64,000 nt of DNA from NCBI RefSeq assembly GCF_000015865.1, contig NC_009012.1, positions 2,225,081 to 2,289,080 on the forward strand. Reading direction: 5' to 3'. The DNA comes from Acetivibrio thermocellus ATCC 27405. GTDB taxonomy: Bacteria > Bacillota > Clostridia > Acetivibrionales > Acetivibrionaceae. Made by a program: the position numbers and the translations under genes. Below, piece by piece: positions 52,390-62,900 of the stretch. Below the pieces are notes generated by a model. The model saw only the letters and a list, made by a program, of their open reading frames with translations. It was not told the origin of the DNA and ran no database searches. Within the stretch, counting starts at the first letter, position 1. Each line of letters begins with the position of its first letter.

Positions 52390-53997
52390 TTAATAAAATA
52401 TGTATACTATCTGAGCTTCTCCGTCCCATTCAACCGTTGCATTCATACTCTCAGATATGAATCTTAACGGAACCATTGTACGTCCTTCAATAATCATTGC
52501 CGGTACATCAAGCATTATCTTCTCGCCGTTAACGTAAGCTTCCTGGGAACCAATTGTAAGAAGAATTTCCGTATCATCCTTGGCAATAAGAACCTGCTTT
52601 GTTGCATCATTATAGGTTACTTCCGCTCCCATTTCCTCGGATATGGTTCTTATTGGAACCAACACTCTTCCATTGACGTTTTCAGGCTTTACATCAGGGA
52701 AATATACTACTTTTCCATTCATAACAACATTAATTCCGTCTGACAAAGCAGGAATATCATATGTATAATCCTCTTCACCGATACCCGGAGCAGAACCAAT
52801 ACCAGACAGTATCGGCATAAATCCTTTCAAAACATCAAAGGAATTTTCTTCAGTTATTTCCGGAAGTTCTATGGATACTTCTTTATTTATGTTGTAAACA
52901 GAACTTTCAGCGTCTATTGTTAAATAAAGCACTCCATTTTTATCTTTTTCGTCAAAATTGTCACCCAATAATGCCGCAAAATCTGCCATTTTTATCTTAA
53001 TGTCAATGGATGATTTTCCTCCTACAAGGAAGCCGTCATTGTTTATGTAGTATTTTGCTACCAAACCTTTGTCACCAAAGAATTTGACGTCTTTTATCGA
53101 CTCAAAAACTTGTGTAACACTGTCCCTGTATGCAGGAAGCTGGGATGCAAATTCATCCAGACCTTTGTTGATTTCGTCCAATGCCTCTTGTTTTTCCTCT
53201 TCCGGGAAATCATACATATTTATGGCAGCTTCCATATACTTTTTGCCAAACTCTATAGTATCTTCCTGCAATATGACATCATTTATAAAAGCATGCAATA
53301 ATTTTTTAGCTGCAGCATCATCCAATTTCAATTCGTATTCCGTAACTTTTTCTCCCTTGTCAGTAACAGCGGAACCTTTTTTGGTTACTGCCACCATACC
53401 GGGGTCAAAGTCCTTGGCTGTTGTTTTTACAAAGTCCAGCAACATTTCCTGCAGCTCAACACTGTTTTTTGCCAAATTCTCCGGGTTAAGAGATATGCCC
53501 CCGTTATTTTCCGCAGACAATACACTACCGTAATCAATAGTAATATATTTTTTTGTTCCTGTGTTGGCAAAGGTAAACATCGGCTGGGTAATTGCCGGCG
53601 GAAGTTCAACAATCTGTATTAAGCTAGGATTCTCGGTTGTAAAGTCCATATCGGTCCAATATTTATATTTAACGCTCAAACCTTGCATATCCACATTTCC
53701 GTCCATGGCAAGCGTTGCTTTTGTCTTTTCATCGTTGGACGAATACTTCTGATTTGCCTCAAAAGTGAATCCGTCAACATATGAAGCCAGAAAATCGAAA
53801 ACTTTCTGCGTTTTTTCCGAAAATCCCTGGCCTTTAAAACTTAACTGAATTTTTGAATTTCCTTCATAGGATGAAATTTCTGATGTCTTGGACATGGCTT
53901 CAATTAATGCAATTTCATCACTGGTACAGGCCACCATCGATACCGCCAAAAGTGCAACGACCAGTAACATTGATATTTTTCTTGCAATCTTTTTCAT
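52390..53997 (-). CDS. Lipoprotein with C-terminal copper-amine-oxidase-N-like stalk domain
   Basis: 535 residues. Signal peptide with lipobox (LLAVSMVAC, Cys about 23), so it should be anchored to the outer face of the membrane. Residues about 30-400 form a globular part with MucB/LolA-like beta-strand spacing but no firm match. The last about 120 residues are the stalk domain: VVYFPDVKPENVNGRVLVPIRTIS, AYVNGEKIMLDVPAMIIEGRTMVPLRFIS, in two halves. Function unknown; such domains are common on clostridial surface proteins. RBS GGAGG before ATG 53997. Confidence 0.8.
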   Translation of the reverse strand: MKKIARKISMLLVVALLAVSMVACTSDEIALIEAMSKTSEISSYEGNSKIQLSFKGQGFSEKTQKVFDFLASYVDGFTFEANQKYSSNDEKTKATLAMDGNVDMQGLSVKYKYWTDMDFTTENPSLIQIVELPPAITQPMFTFANTGTKKYITIDYGSVLSAENNGGISLNPENLAKNSVELQEMLLDFVKTTAKDFDPGMVAVTKKGSAVTDKGEKVTEYELKLDDAAAKKLLHAFINDVILQEDTIEFGKKYMEAAINMYDFPEEEKQEALDEINKGLDEFASQLPAYRDSVTQVFESIKDVKFFGDKGLVAKYYINNDGFLVGGKSSIDIKIKMADFAALLGDNFDEKDKNGVLYLTIDAESSVYNINKEVSIELPEITEENSFDVLKGFMPILSGIGSAPGIGEEDYTYDIPALSDGINVVMNGKVVYFPDVKPENVNGRVLVPIRTISEEMGAEVTYNDATKQVLIAKDDTEILLTIGSQEAYVNGEKIMLDVPAMIIEGRTMVPLRFISESMNATVEWDGEAQIVYIFY

Positions 53998-54214
53998 TCA
54001 CTCTTACCTCCTGTTTGTTTTGTTAATTTTTTAACATTTGTCCACTAGACAAAAATATCACGATATAAAATATTATAGCATATATACCAAAAATCCGTCA
54101 TGATAAAATTTATTATTTTCATCCCAAAAATATTCTATATATATCCGTTACTTCTTTTTTCATCAACAAATACCTTTGATTGCATTCCCAATTTTAAAGT
54201 TGTTGAAAGCTTTT

Positions 54215-55012
54215 CTACTTTTTTATATGTTCATGGTTTTTAAGATGCTCCATGCAATACTCATAATGCCCCTCACAAGTCATGCAGTATCTGAACTCCA
54301 TGTCCGGATTATCCTTTTCCGTGACACCGCACACCGTACACTTGTGAAAATACGACTTTTCCCTGAAGGTACCCATATATTTGCTTCTTCTGTATACCGA
54401 TTTTCCCCTGGTTTTATATCTTACAAAAATATCCTTTCCAAAGAATATGAAGAAATTCAGTATTGGTATGATTATATAAAATTTCATAATCAACGGCACT
54501 GTTAAAAGCTCATAGATAATCAAAATCCACGAAATATAACCCAAATACTTGATTTTGATCGGAATAATGAAAAACAAATAGATCTGATAATCGGGATACA
54601 AGTATGCAAATGCAAGAAAAATAGATAAATTTATAAAGTTCGCCGTAGCAGGCAGCGGAATAAAAAACGCCGCAATGGTTGTGCCAATCATGCCAAGCAA
54701 ATAATACAGGTTGAATTTAAAGCTGCCCCATTCATTCTCCAGTCCGGTTGCCATGATATAGTAAAAATATATAGCAAAAAACAGCCACAAAACATCTTCC
54801 ATTGAAGTCATAGGCGGAATGAAAATATATGTTACCAACCTCCAAATCTCGCCTTTAAGAACGCGGGACGGAATAAGATACAAATAATTTATGTATCTGC
54901 TGTCAAGTAAGTTCAACATATATACGAACAAATTCAGTATGACAATGTACATCGGAAGCCTCTTTATGGCAAACTTCCCAAATTTTCTTTCCAGCCTGTC
55001 AAGAAGATTCAT
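54215..55012 (-). CDS. Rhomboid-fold membrane protein without catalytic residues, with Zn-ribbon tail
   Basis: 265 residues. Six membrane spans (about 20-200): YIVILNLFVYMLNLLDS, then ILKGEIWRLVTYIFIPP (the rhomboid L1-type WRxxT segment), LWLFFAIYFYYIMATGLENEWGSFKFNLYYLLG, and NLSIFLAFAYLYPDYQIYLFF. The last place is where rhomboid proteases have GxSG; no such Ser and no catalytic His is present, so a pseudo-protease (DUF1751/derlin-like) is likely. The cytoplasmic tail has a CxxC...CxxC Zn-ribbon-like set (KCTVCGVTEKD, YCMTCEGH, YCMEH). Start ATG 55012 with AAGGAG at 7 nt. 104 bp after the TPR lipoprotein gene, same direction. Confidence 0.75.
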   Translation of the reverse strand: MNLLDRLERKFGKFAIKRLPMYIVILNLFVYMLNLLDSRYINYLYLIPSRVLKGEIWRLVTYIFIPPMTSMEDVLWLFFAIYFYYIMATGLENEWGSFKFNLYYLLGMIGTTIAAFFIPLPATANFINLSIFLAFAYLYPDYQIYLFFIIPIKIKYLGYISWILIIYELLTVPLIMKFYIIIPILNFFIFFGKDIFVRYKTRGKSVYRRSKYMGTFREKSYFHKCTVCGVTEKDNPDMEFRYCMTCEGHYEYCMEHLKNHEHIKK

Positions 55013-55116
55013 AAATTCACTCCTTTTATTAAATCTTGAAAGAAGATAATCCATCCTGATGTAATTGACCATCTTAATTATTTTATCAGGAAAAGCGAAT
55101 AAATCCAAGGCTGTTT

Positions 55117-56397
55117 TTAGTGGGAGGATGTCAGAAAGGGCTTTATGTATTCCAACTGTTTTTTTGCCTTGTACGAATTCAACAAATACAATGCCGTACC
55201 CTCTTTATAAACAGTTTCAGCCGTTTCACATGACTTGTTAAAATACGTGCCGGCCATTTCATACTGCTTAAGGCCTGCATATGCATATCCCAAATTCAGA
55301 TAGATCTGGGCAAGTTCCTTGTCATCAATATCATAATTGCCCAGCACATAGTTGGATTCAATTATGCTCTCATGATATTTTCCCATTTTGATATATGCTG
55401 CCGCTTTGAGTATTCTTGCTTTTTTCTGATATTTAAAAACCTCTTTGACGGTCCTTTCTCCGTGCCTGTTAATATATCTTTGGGTAATTTCCAAAACTTT
55501 GCCGACAGATTCGAGTGCATCCATGGGCTTCCCTGATCTCAGCTGAGCCAACGCAAGGATATACCATTGATAGTAATTGTTGCTATATCTCTCCAGGCTC
55601 TCTTTTAAATCCTCAATAACATTCACATAATAGGATGCGTAGAAATCATCAGCTTCTACCAGTCCGCCTCCCATCCACTCCTTGTAATCCCATTGCAATA
55701 TGTGGAAATATTCATCTTTTCTGCCCTCATTCTCCGACTCGTACATTTCCTCATCAAACAGATACATCATCAGAACAGGCTTGATTTCGTTGTTAATACC
55801 TCTTCTGTCTTCAATGCCTACAATTTCAGAATACTTTATGCTGGAAATCAGCCTGGGCTTGTCCTCCTCCTTCAGAGAATATATATCAAGATTACTGCCT
55901 ATCCTATATCCAATATTCCAGCCAATAAGCAATTCAGGATAGTTGTCTCCGGTAATATCTCTGACATCCGCCCAATCCAAAGCCACAATATTTGCGGTAT
56001 ATTGTTGCTCCCAAAAAATTTGCCATTCATGATTTTCATCCTGCTTTAATATAAATACGCCAAATACTTCAACTCCGTTGTTTTTAAGATCCCTTCCCCT
56101 GTACAGCGTCAACAACTCCGCCCGACCGTCTCCGTCAATGTCAACCTCCCAAACGGCATCAGCATTCCTGGGATGGGTAGGATATGAAAAATACGTCCCC
56201 GGAGTCAAAAAACGCCGTGCTATTGCCTTTGGATCTTCAACTTCTCCGCTTGAAGCATTTATATACTGCGGAGGTTTTATGGCACTGGCAGGAGGCGGCA
56301 GAATGTCACAACCTGTCGCCGAAATTATCATTGTAACCGTAACTAAAATTGCAACGCCTATTAATATTAATTTTATGTAATTACGTATTTCGCCCAT
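55117..56397 (-). CDS. Lipoprotein with TPR-like C-terminus
   Basis: 426 residues. Signal with lipobox (ISATGC, Cys about 30). About 65-220 contains beta-propeller/FG-GAP-like strands (WEVDIDGDGRAELLTLYRG and DVRDITGDNYPELLIGWNIG with Asp-rich calcium-type loops). From about 260 there are four TPR-like helical units (KPMDALESVGKVLEI, AQIYLNLGYAYAGLKQYEMAGTYF). It is likely an envelope protein of unknown role downstream of the two-component system, 100 bp from it, possibly in the same transcript. Confidence 0.72.
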   Translation of the reverse strand: MGEIRNYIKLILIGVAILVTVTMIISATGCDILPPPASAIKPPQYINASSGEVEDPKAIARRFLTPGTYFSYPTHPRNADAVWEVDIDGDGRAELLTLYRGRDLKNNGVEVFGVFILKQDENHEWQIFWEQQYTANIVALDWADVRDITGDNYPELLIGWNIGYRIGSNLDIYSLKEEDKPRLISSIKYSEIVGIEDRRGINNEIKPVLMMYLFDEEMYESENEGRKDEYFHILQWDYKEWMGGGLVEADDFYASYYVNVIEDLKESLERYSNNYYQWYILALAQLRSGKPMDALESVGKVLEITQRYINRHGERTVKEVFKYQKKARILKAAAYIKMGKYHESIIESNYVLGNYDIDDKELAQIYLNLGYAYAGLKQYEMAGTYFNKSCETAETVYKEGTALYLLNSYKAKKQLEYIKPFLTSSH

Positions 56398-56497
56398 CTT
56401 TAACCTCTCTATAACAACGTGTAAAATTTCGATTGTGCATATTATAATCTTACATTATAACGCAAAAAAAAAGATTACAAAATGGTTAAATTTAAAC

Positions 56498-57889
56498 TCA
56501 AACCGGAAGTATCACATCTACTCTGGTGCCTTTTCCGACAGTGCTTTCTATGTCTATTTTCCCATTGTGAAGTCTTACAATCTCATCACAGATGGCAAGT
56601 CCCAAACCACTTCCCGAAACAACATTGCTTCCCTTGAAAAACCTTTGCTTAACTCTCGGCAAATCTTCCTCCGGTATACCACATCCGCTGTCCTCTATTC
56701 TTATCAAAACACCGTTTTCATTTTTTCTGCCTATAATATCAATATACCCGCCTTTTTGCGTAAATTTAAATGAATTATCAATAATATTTATAAACACTTG
56801 TTTAAGCCTGTTTTCGTCAGCTTCAATCAACGGCAGATGCTCATCCACGTCTATCGTCATGGTTATGCCTTTTCGCTCAGCCCGAGGCTCCATTTGCCTT
56901 TTTATGTATTTCAAAAGCTCACCCAAATTTACAACACTCTTCCTTAACGTAATGATTCCGGCATCAAATTTTGAAAAATCCAAAAGTTCATCCACAAGCT
57001 CCGCCAGTCTTTTGCTTTCTCTTTCAATTATATCCAATCCTTCTTTCAGTTCTTCTTTGCTGTCAATGTCTCCGGAATTGATTGTAATTATCCACCCCAT
57101 TATTGATGTCAAAGGAGTGCGAAGTTCATGGGAAATTGACGCAATAAAGTCATTTTTCATTTTTTGCTGGTTGGCCACTTCCTGTGCCATGTAATTCAAG
57201 GTATCTCCAAGTTCTCCAATTTCGTCATCATACCTTTTGGATACCCGTACGTCGAATCTGCCCTGGGCCATGGCTTTCGCAGCAGATGTTATTTCCTTGA
57301 CCGGTTTTATAATGGTATTGGTCAAAGCCAGTCCGGTAAGAAAAATCAGAAAAACTATGCAAAGTCCCAAAGAAATGAGAATGATTATGTGATTTTTCAA
57401 TATTTCATTTACATCGGAAAGAGTCGTAATTACTCTTACTATTCCAATCACTTCTTCGCTGTCAGGACGGATTATGGGAAAAGAAACCGAAAAAACCGGT
57501 TCACCCGTCATGGGTATTTTTCCTTTCCACGCAGCCTCTTTCCCATTCAAGGCCATATTGACATCGTAATTATCAAGCTTTTTTCCTTCCATGGAAGGCT
57601 CTATCGAATCAGCAATCAAAACCCCTTTGTCATCAATTATCTGGACTTGGGCCACGGTGTTGCCGGGCATGGATTCAAGCAATACTTTTGCATCCCTGTG
57701 TAAATCATAATTATTGAAATATTGGCTGTAATTATGGATTATTGACTGTGCGGAACGACTCAGTTCAGCCTCTATACTTGAATAATAAAACTCTACAAGC
57801 CCGTAAATGAGAATAATTTCAAATATCACCACCGACAGAAAAGTAATAATCAGATAAGTTCCGACAACTCTGCCCCTGATTCCCCGCAA
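56498..57889 (-). CDS. Sensor histidine kinase
   Basis: 463 residues. First span about 8-30, extracellular sensing part about 31-165 (cache-like, PVFSVSFPIIRPDSEEVIG), second span about 168-190, HAMP (about 190-245, IIKPVKEITSAAKAMAQGRFD), HisKA with the phospho-accepting His in ASISHELRTPLTSI (H-box), and HATPase with N box NIIDNSFKFTQKGG, G1 DSGCGIPEEDL and G2 SGSGLGLAICDEI. Phosphorylates the regulator encoded just upstream (separated by 1 bp). TTG start with AAGGGAG. WalK/ResE-like layout; the signal is unknown. Confidence 0.93.
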   Translation of the reverse strand: MRGIRGRVVGTYLIITFLSVVIFEIILIYGLVEFYYSSIEAELSRSAQSIIHNYSQYFNNYDLHRDAKVLLESMPGNTVAQVQIIDDKGVLIADSIEPSMEGKKLDNYDVNMALNGKEAAWKGKIPMTGEPVFSVSFPIIRPDSEEVIGIVRVITTLSDVNEILKNHIIILISLGLCIVFLIFLTGLALTNTIIKPVKEITSAAKAMAQGRFDVRVSKRYDDEIGELGDTLNYMAQEVANQQKMKNDFIASISHELRTPLTSIMGWIITINSGDIDSKEELKEGLDIIERESKRLAELVDELLDFSKFDAGIITLRKSVVNLGELLKYIKRQMEPRAERKGITMTIDVDEHLPLIEADENRLKQVFINIIDNSFKFTQKGGYIDIIGRKNENGVLIRIEDSGCGIPEEDLPRVKQRFFKGSNVVSGSGLGLAICDEIVRLHNGKIDIESTVGKGTRVDVILPV

Positions 57890-57890
57890 A

Positions 57891-58577
57891 TCAATCTCCC
57901 TTTCTAAATAAATACCCTTTCCCCCAAACTGTCTCTATATATTTGGGATGTGACGGGTCATCCTCGATTTTCTCCCTAAGTCGCCGAACGTGAACATCGA
58001 CGGTCTTGGTATCTCCAATATAGTCTTCGCCCCACACCCAGTTTAAAATTTCATCTCTGGTCAAAGCCTTGTTCAAGTTATTTACAAAGACTTTCAGCAA
58101 ACAAAATTCTCTCGGTGTCAGGTCCAGGACCACTCCATTCTTGTACACTTGCCGGCAGTTGTAGTCAATTCTTAAAGGACCTATTACAACTTCATTCGAA
58201 TTATCCGGTTTGTTTGTCCTCCTGATTACCGCTTTTATTCGCGCTATCAGCTCCATGGGATTGAAAGGCTTGATTATATAATCATCAGCTCCAAGCTCCA
58301 GGCCTCTTATCTTGTCTACATCTTCTCCCCTTGCCGTAACCATTATTATTGATATTTCAGGATGTTGTCTGGAAACTCTTTTGCATATCTCAAATCCGTC
58401 AATATCAGGAAGCATTATATCCAGCAATATAACTTCAGGCTTCTCCAACTCCACAAGTCTTAACGCTTCTTTTCCCGTTTCTGCCCGGATTGCGTTAAAG
58501 CCCTTTCTGTTCAGGGTTCTTACCATAAAGCTTCCAATATCGTTCTCGTCTTCTACAATTAATATTTTAGCCCCCAT
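57891..58577 (-). CDS. OmpR/PhoB-type response regulator
   Basis: 228 residues. Receiver domain with the acidic pair VEDENDIGS, phospho-acceptor Asp in VILLDIMLPDIDGFE, and the conserved Lys in DDYIIKPFNPMEL. The C-terminal winged helix has VLDLTPREFCLLKVFVNN and RRLREKIEDDPSHPKYIETVWGKGY. Start ATG 58577 with AAAAGGAAT at 9 nt; the frame is open 13 codons further up. First gene of the two-component operon. Confidence 0.95.
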   Translation of the reverse strand: MGAKILIVEDENDIGSFMVRTLNRKGFNAIRAETGKEALRLVELEKPEVILLDIMLPDIDGFEICKRVSRQHPEISIIMVTARGEDVDKIRGLELGADDYIIKPFNPMELIARIKAVIRRTNKPDNSNEVVIGPLRIDYNCRQVYKNGVVLDLTPREFCLLKVFVNNLNKALTRDEILNWVWGEDYIGDTKTVDVHVRRLREKIEDDPSHPKYIETVWGKGYLFRKGD

Positions 58578-60030
58578 AAAGAAATCATTCCTTTTCAGAG
58601 AAAATAATACAATCAAGTTTTTTATTTTTAACAGTTATTATACGTCCCAAATAATCCAAATACATTTATTACAATACATTGAATCTTTTATTAAATTATT
58701 ATACCTTAACATAATAAAAAAGCAGAGTCCTATATTTTCATTTTTCCCAACTGTTTTATTTTACTTTCAAACAGTAAACACATTCCAAAGTTAGTGATGC
58801 CAAGGCGAATTCAGCAATACCGGACAATTTAAAAAGTCATTTATTGAAAAATTTAATACTATCATTATAATACCAGAAAAGGTATGTATAATCCAGATTT
58901 TACATAAAAAATTAATCCAATTGCTACAAATATAATTTCAAATTTTTTAAATACATTTTTTACCATAATATTGCAGTCTCAAAAATAATAAAAAACAAAG
59001 AAAAGTGTGGAATATAAAAAAATAAAGACAATAAAATAAAGACAACGCAATTCGTGCTTTAAAAGTGCAACGTTTAACGTTGTCCAATTAAATTTATCGG
59101 AGGAAATTATATGAAAAAATGTGAGTCCCAATAATAGGGGCAAATGTAAGTTTTATAGGAGGATTGCTGCTGTAAAACAACTTCTTTAACATCATTAACA
59201 CATTCAGTATATATTGCCGGGGGTGATCACCCAATTTGCTTAAAACTCATGTCACCGTTTTCCCATTCTCTTAACGCCGTTCTTTTTTCTTTATTTTTCT
59301 TTTGCTTTTCTTTATTCTTTACTTTTTGCTTCGTTTTTAATATTGTACAACATTAAACTCCCACTTAAACATAAATCATATCATACTTTTTGGCAGATAC
59401 TGCTCATCGTGCTTACCCAAAGCTGCTTTTCCGACCCACGCATGCCTCGCACCACAAGCAGAACCTATTTCTCTCTCATATCAGTCTGCAAGCAGCTGAT
59501 TGATTATATTTCATGTTATGTGCGGACTTTACATCTGAAAATTTACACAACCAATGATTCTCAAAACTTTTCCCCCTGGTGCTTTTTATAACACATATAC
59601 AGATGTTCATACATTATATATTAAATGCGCGCGCGATAAACTTTATAAAAAATTGCCTTCGAATATATGAGAATAAGTGTAAAAGTAATGAAGTATTCAA
59701 TACTGTATTTTTTAGTACCCCTTAAGTACAAAATCTGCTTACAACAATGCCCCATCCACAGCAAGACGTGATTATTAATTATGATGATACCAATACTGTT
59801 ATGTAGCTTTCAATGTCAATATTTCAACGGCAGTACAAACTCCGTTTCCGAAACTACATCGCCTTCATTCGGTCAACTTTCTTAAAATACTATTTCCGCC
59901 GTTTCCTGTATACAAGAACAGCATTGCTTTATTTAATTTCTATTGAAGTACTTCGAGTTTATTATATATTAAAGCTAATATAAAATGGTTACAAAAAGGT
60001 TAAAATTTTAAATTTTTTTTTTGCTTTTTT
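58578..60030. other. 1.45-kb intergenic region
   Basis: No supported long gene. Around 59040-59095 there is a GACAACG...CGTTGTC dyad with an inner CAACGTTTAACGTTG palindrome, followed by a perfect GGAGG RBS and a 7-codon frame (ATG 59111). The next frame from there reads about 15 codons before a stop. An 82-codon plus-strand frame at 59343-59591 has no RBS. At 59631 a GCGCGCGCG run stands in AT-rich DNA. It could be the remains of a lost gene. Promoters of the RR gene should be at the left end. Confidence 0.4.
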
Positions 60031-62748
60031 CTATCTTCTAATGTATTTGTAGTTAACTTTGAAAAAACTTGAAATTACAGGACCCAATGCCGAAAATCCT
60101 CCTATCAGAATCCAGTCATTTAAAGACAAAGGTACGGTCTTGAATATTCCCTGGAATAACGGTATATACACAACCCCCAGTATCATTACAAGCGAACACA
60201 AAACTGCGAGCACAAGAGGTATATTGTTGAAAAGCGGTATTTCAAATATATTTTTTCTTTCCGATTTACACTCAAACACATGTATAAGCTGGGTTATAAC
60301 CAGAGTTACAAAGGCTGCGGTTCTCGCAACATCAACATTGGACGTAAAGTTCAGTATGCTTGCAAATACCGCCAGGGTGCTAAGCCCTATAAGAGCTCCC
60401 CGGAATATTATAAGCTGCCACAGTCCATTGGAGAATATGTTTTCCTTTGCTCCTCTCGGAGGCCTCATCATAATATCTTTGTCACCAGGTTCAAGTCCCA
60501 GTGCTATTGCCGGAAGTCCGTCCGTAACCAGATTAACCCACAATATCTGAATCGGAAGAAGAGGCAGCGGAAGGCCTATGAGGGTTCCCACAAACATAGT
60601 GAGCACTTCTCCGATGTTGCAGGAAAGCATATACCGGATAAATTTGCGAATGTTGTTGTATATAACCCTTCCTTCCTCCACAGCCGCAACAATTGTTGCA
60701 AAATTATCATCAAGGAGAATCATTGAAGATGCTTCCTTTGTAACATCCGTACCTGTTATTCCCATGGCCACTCCAATATCCGCTTCCTTGATTGCAGGAG
60801 CATCATTTACACCGTCTCCGGTCATGGCAACAACGTGCCCCCGTTTTTTGAGCGCCCGAACTATCCTCAGCTTATGCCTGGGTGAAACCCTGGCATACAC
60901 CGACACTTCATCCACCAGTTCTTCAAGCCTCTTGTCATCCATCTGCTCCAATTGGGCTCCCGTCAGTACCCTGTCACCTTCAGAAGCTATATTGAGCTCC
61001 CTTGCAATAGCCGCCGCAGTTATTTTATGGTCTCCGGTAATCATCACAGGCTTGATTCCCGCAAGCTTGCATTTCCGTACCGCATCCAGCGTCTCTTTTC
61101 TCGGCGGGTCTATCATTCCTATCAATCCTGCAAACACAAGATCCTTTTCCACATCATCGAGCCTGTAGTTTTTGGAGTCAAGCCTTCTAAACGCCACTCC
61201 CAATACTCTCAGAGCTTCCTTTGCCATATCATCGTTTGCTTTGAGCACCCTTTTGACTCCGGCCTCATCCAAATCCACAATTCCTCTTGAGGTGTATATC
61301 TTGCTGCATTTTTCAATTATTACATCCGCAGCACCCTTGGTGAAAACAAAAACCTCTCCTCTTTCATTTTCGCATATTACCGACATACACTTTCTGTCTG
61401 AATCAAAAGGTATTTCATCAATTCTCGTATAACTTTCATTGAGCAACTCCTGGGTACATCCCCCTTTTGCTCCGGCCACAAGAAGAGCGGCTTCGGTCGG
61501 ATCTCCGCTAAGTTCCCATTTTTCCGTCCTTGGAACCAGAGATGCTATTTTGCCGAAAGACCTGTTTTCTTTTATTCTTACCATTGATGCATTGTTGCAC
61601 AGAACCCCGATTTCAAGAGTAAGTCTCAGAGAGTTGTTGTTTTTGGGATCTATTTTTCTTTTCAGCGAGATAAATTCGCCCTCGCTGCTTAATGGGCTTC
61701 CCTTAACCTCCACAAAGCCTCCGTTGGTATAAATTTTCCTTACCGTCATCTTGTTCTCCGTTAAAGTTCCTGTCTTGTCTGAGCATATAACGCTGGCACA
61801 CCCCAAAGTTTCCACGGCCGGAAGCTTTCTTATAAAAGCGTTTCTTTTATACATTCTCTGGACACCCAAAGCCAGGGCAATTGTTACTATGGCCGGAAGC
61901 CCTTCCGGCACCGCGGCAACCGCAAGGCTTATGCCTGAAAGAAACATTGTAAAGAGTTTTTCTCCCCTTAATATGCCGGTTACAGTAACAATTGCACATA
62001 TGGTAAGGCATCCGTAAACTATGTATTTACCCAAAGTATCCAGTCTCTTCTGAAGAGGTGTCTGTTCCGTCTCTATATTTTGTATCATGTCAGCAATTTT
62101 TCCCATCTCGGTCATCATTCCGGTGGAACAGACAACAGCTTTCCCTCTTCCGCTGGTTACAACCGTTCCCATATATACCGTGCCGTTTCTTTCACCGGCG
62201 TTCACATTTTTTCTGCCGCCGGCTTCAACTTGTTTTTCCACAGGCACGGATTCACCGGTCAGCAAAGACTCATCCACACACAGCCCATGGGATTCTATCA
62301 GAACGGCATCCGCGGGAATCCTGTCGCCGGTCTCAAGCACCACAAGATCTCCCGGCACAACTTTTTCCGCAGGTATTTCCACGGTTTTTCCGTCCCTTAC
62401 CACCTTTGCCACCGGCGCCGCCAGGCTTTTTAACGCCTCCAGGGTTTTTTCGGTCCGATACTCCTGAACAAATCCCATAAGTGCGTTAAGAATAACAATG
62501 GACACAATAGTAATTGCTTCTGTCAATTCTCCCATGAAGGCTGAAATCAAGGTGGATGCCAGAAGAATCAACACCATAAAGTCACTGAATTGCGCAATAA
62601 GGATCTTAAAAGGAGATATCTTTTTCTTTTCAGCCAAGGTATTTGGCCCATACTTTTTATACCTTTTCTCCGCCTCTTTCTCACTTAACCCGTATTTTAC
62701 CTTGTTATCCTTATTGCTGTTTTGCAGAGCCGACTCCAAAATATTCAA
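60031..62748 (-). CDS. Calcium-transporting P-type ATPase (type IIA, SERCA/PMCA-like)
   Basis: About 905 residues, full length. Cation ATPase N-terminal domain (KYGLSEKEAEKRYKKYGPNTL), actuator domain with LLTGESVPVEK (TGES), spans 3-4 with AVAAVPEGLPAIVTI (the PEGL Ca-binding motif), phosphorylation site CSDKTGTLTENKM, nucleotide-binding part, hinge MTGDGVNDAPAIKEADIG, and spans 5-6 with NIGEVLTMF and NLVTDGLPAIALG. It pumps Ca2+ out of the cytoplasm. RBS AAGGAG fits TTG 62748 better than TTG 62754, which is only 3 nt from it. Monocistronic. Confidence 0.93.
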   Translation of the reverse strand: MNILESALQNSNKDNKVKYGLSEKEAEKRYKKYGPNTLAEKKKISPFKILIAQFSDFMVLILLASTLISAFMGELTEAITIVSIVILNALMGFVQEYRTEKTLEALKSLAAPVAKVVRDGKTVEIPAEKVVPGDLVVLETGDRIPADAVLIESHGLCVDESLLTGESVPVEKQVEAGGRKNVNAGERNGTVYMGTVVTSGRGKAVVCSTGMMTEMGKIADMIQNIETEQTPLQKRLDTLGKYIVYGCLTICAIVTVTGILRGEKLFTMFLSGISLAVAAVPEGLPAIVTIALALGVQRMYKRNAFIRKLPAVETLGCASVICSDKTGTLTENKMTVRKIYTNGGFVEVKGSPLSSEGEFISLKRKIDPKNNNSLRLTLEIGVLCNNASMVRIKENRSFGKIASLVPRTEKWELSGDPTEAALLVAGAKGGCTQELLNESYTRIDEIPFDSDRKCMSVICENERGEVFVFTKGAADVIIEKCSKIYTSRGIVDLDEAGVKRVLKANDDMAKEALRVLGVAFRRLDSKNYRLDDVEKDLVFAGLIGMIDPPRKETLDAVRKCKLAGIKPVMITGDHKITAAAIARELNIASEGDRVLTGAQLEQMDDKRLEELVDEVSVYARVSPRHKLRIVRALKKRGHVVAMTGDGVNDAPAIKEADIGVAMGITGTDVTKEASSMILLDDNFATIVAAVEEGRVIYNNIRKFIRYMLSCNIGEVLTMFVGTLIGLPLPLLPIQILWVNLVTDGLPAIALGLEPGDKDIMMRPPRGAKENIFSNGLWQLIIFRGALIGLSTLAVFASILNFTSNVDVARTAAFVTLVITQLIHVFECKSERKNIFEIPLFNNIPLVLAVLCSLVMILGVVYIPLFQGIFKTVPLSLNDWILIGGFSALGPVISSFFKVNYKYIRR

Positions 62749-62900
62749 AACCAATCACTCCTTTTTGCCTTGTCCCCATGTGCTTATGCCATGTACATTT
62801 TCCTGTCATAATCCTATTTCTATTCAGGAATAAGGACAATTAGACCAAAAAAGTGATTGGTTTTGCAATTAAAATCGGAGTAAACAATGATTGTAATCCG

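Noticed and set aside
59343-59591. 82-codon plus-strand frame
   Set aside because: No RBS, composition unlike coding sequence of the neighbours, no recognisable motif.
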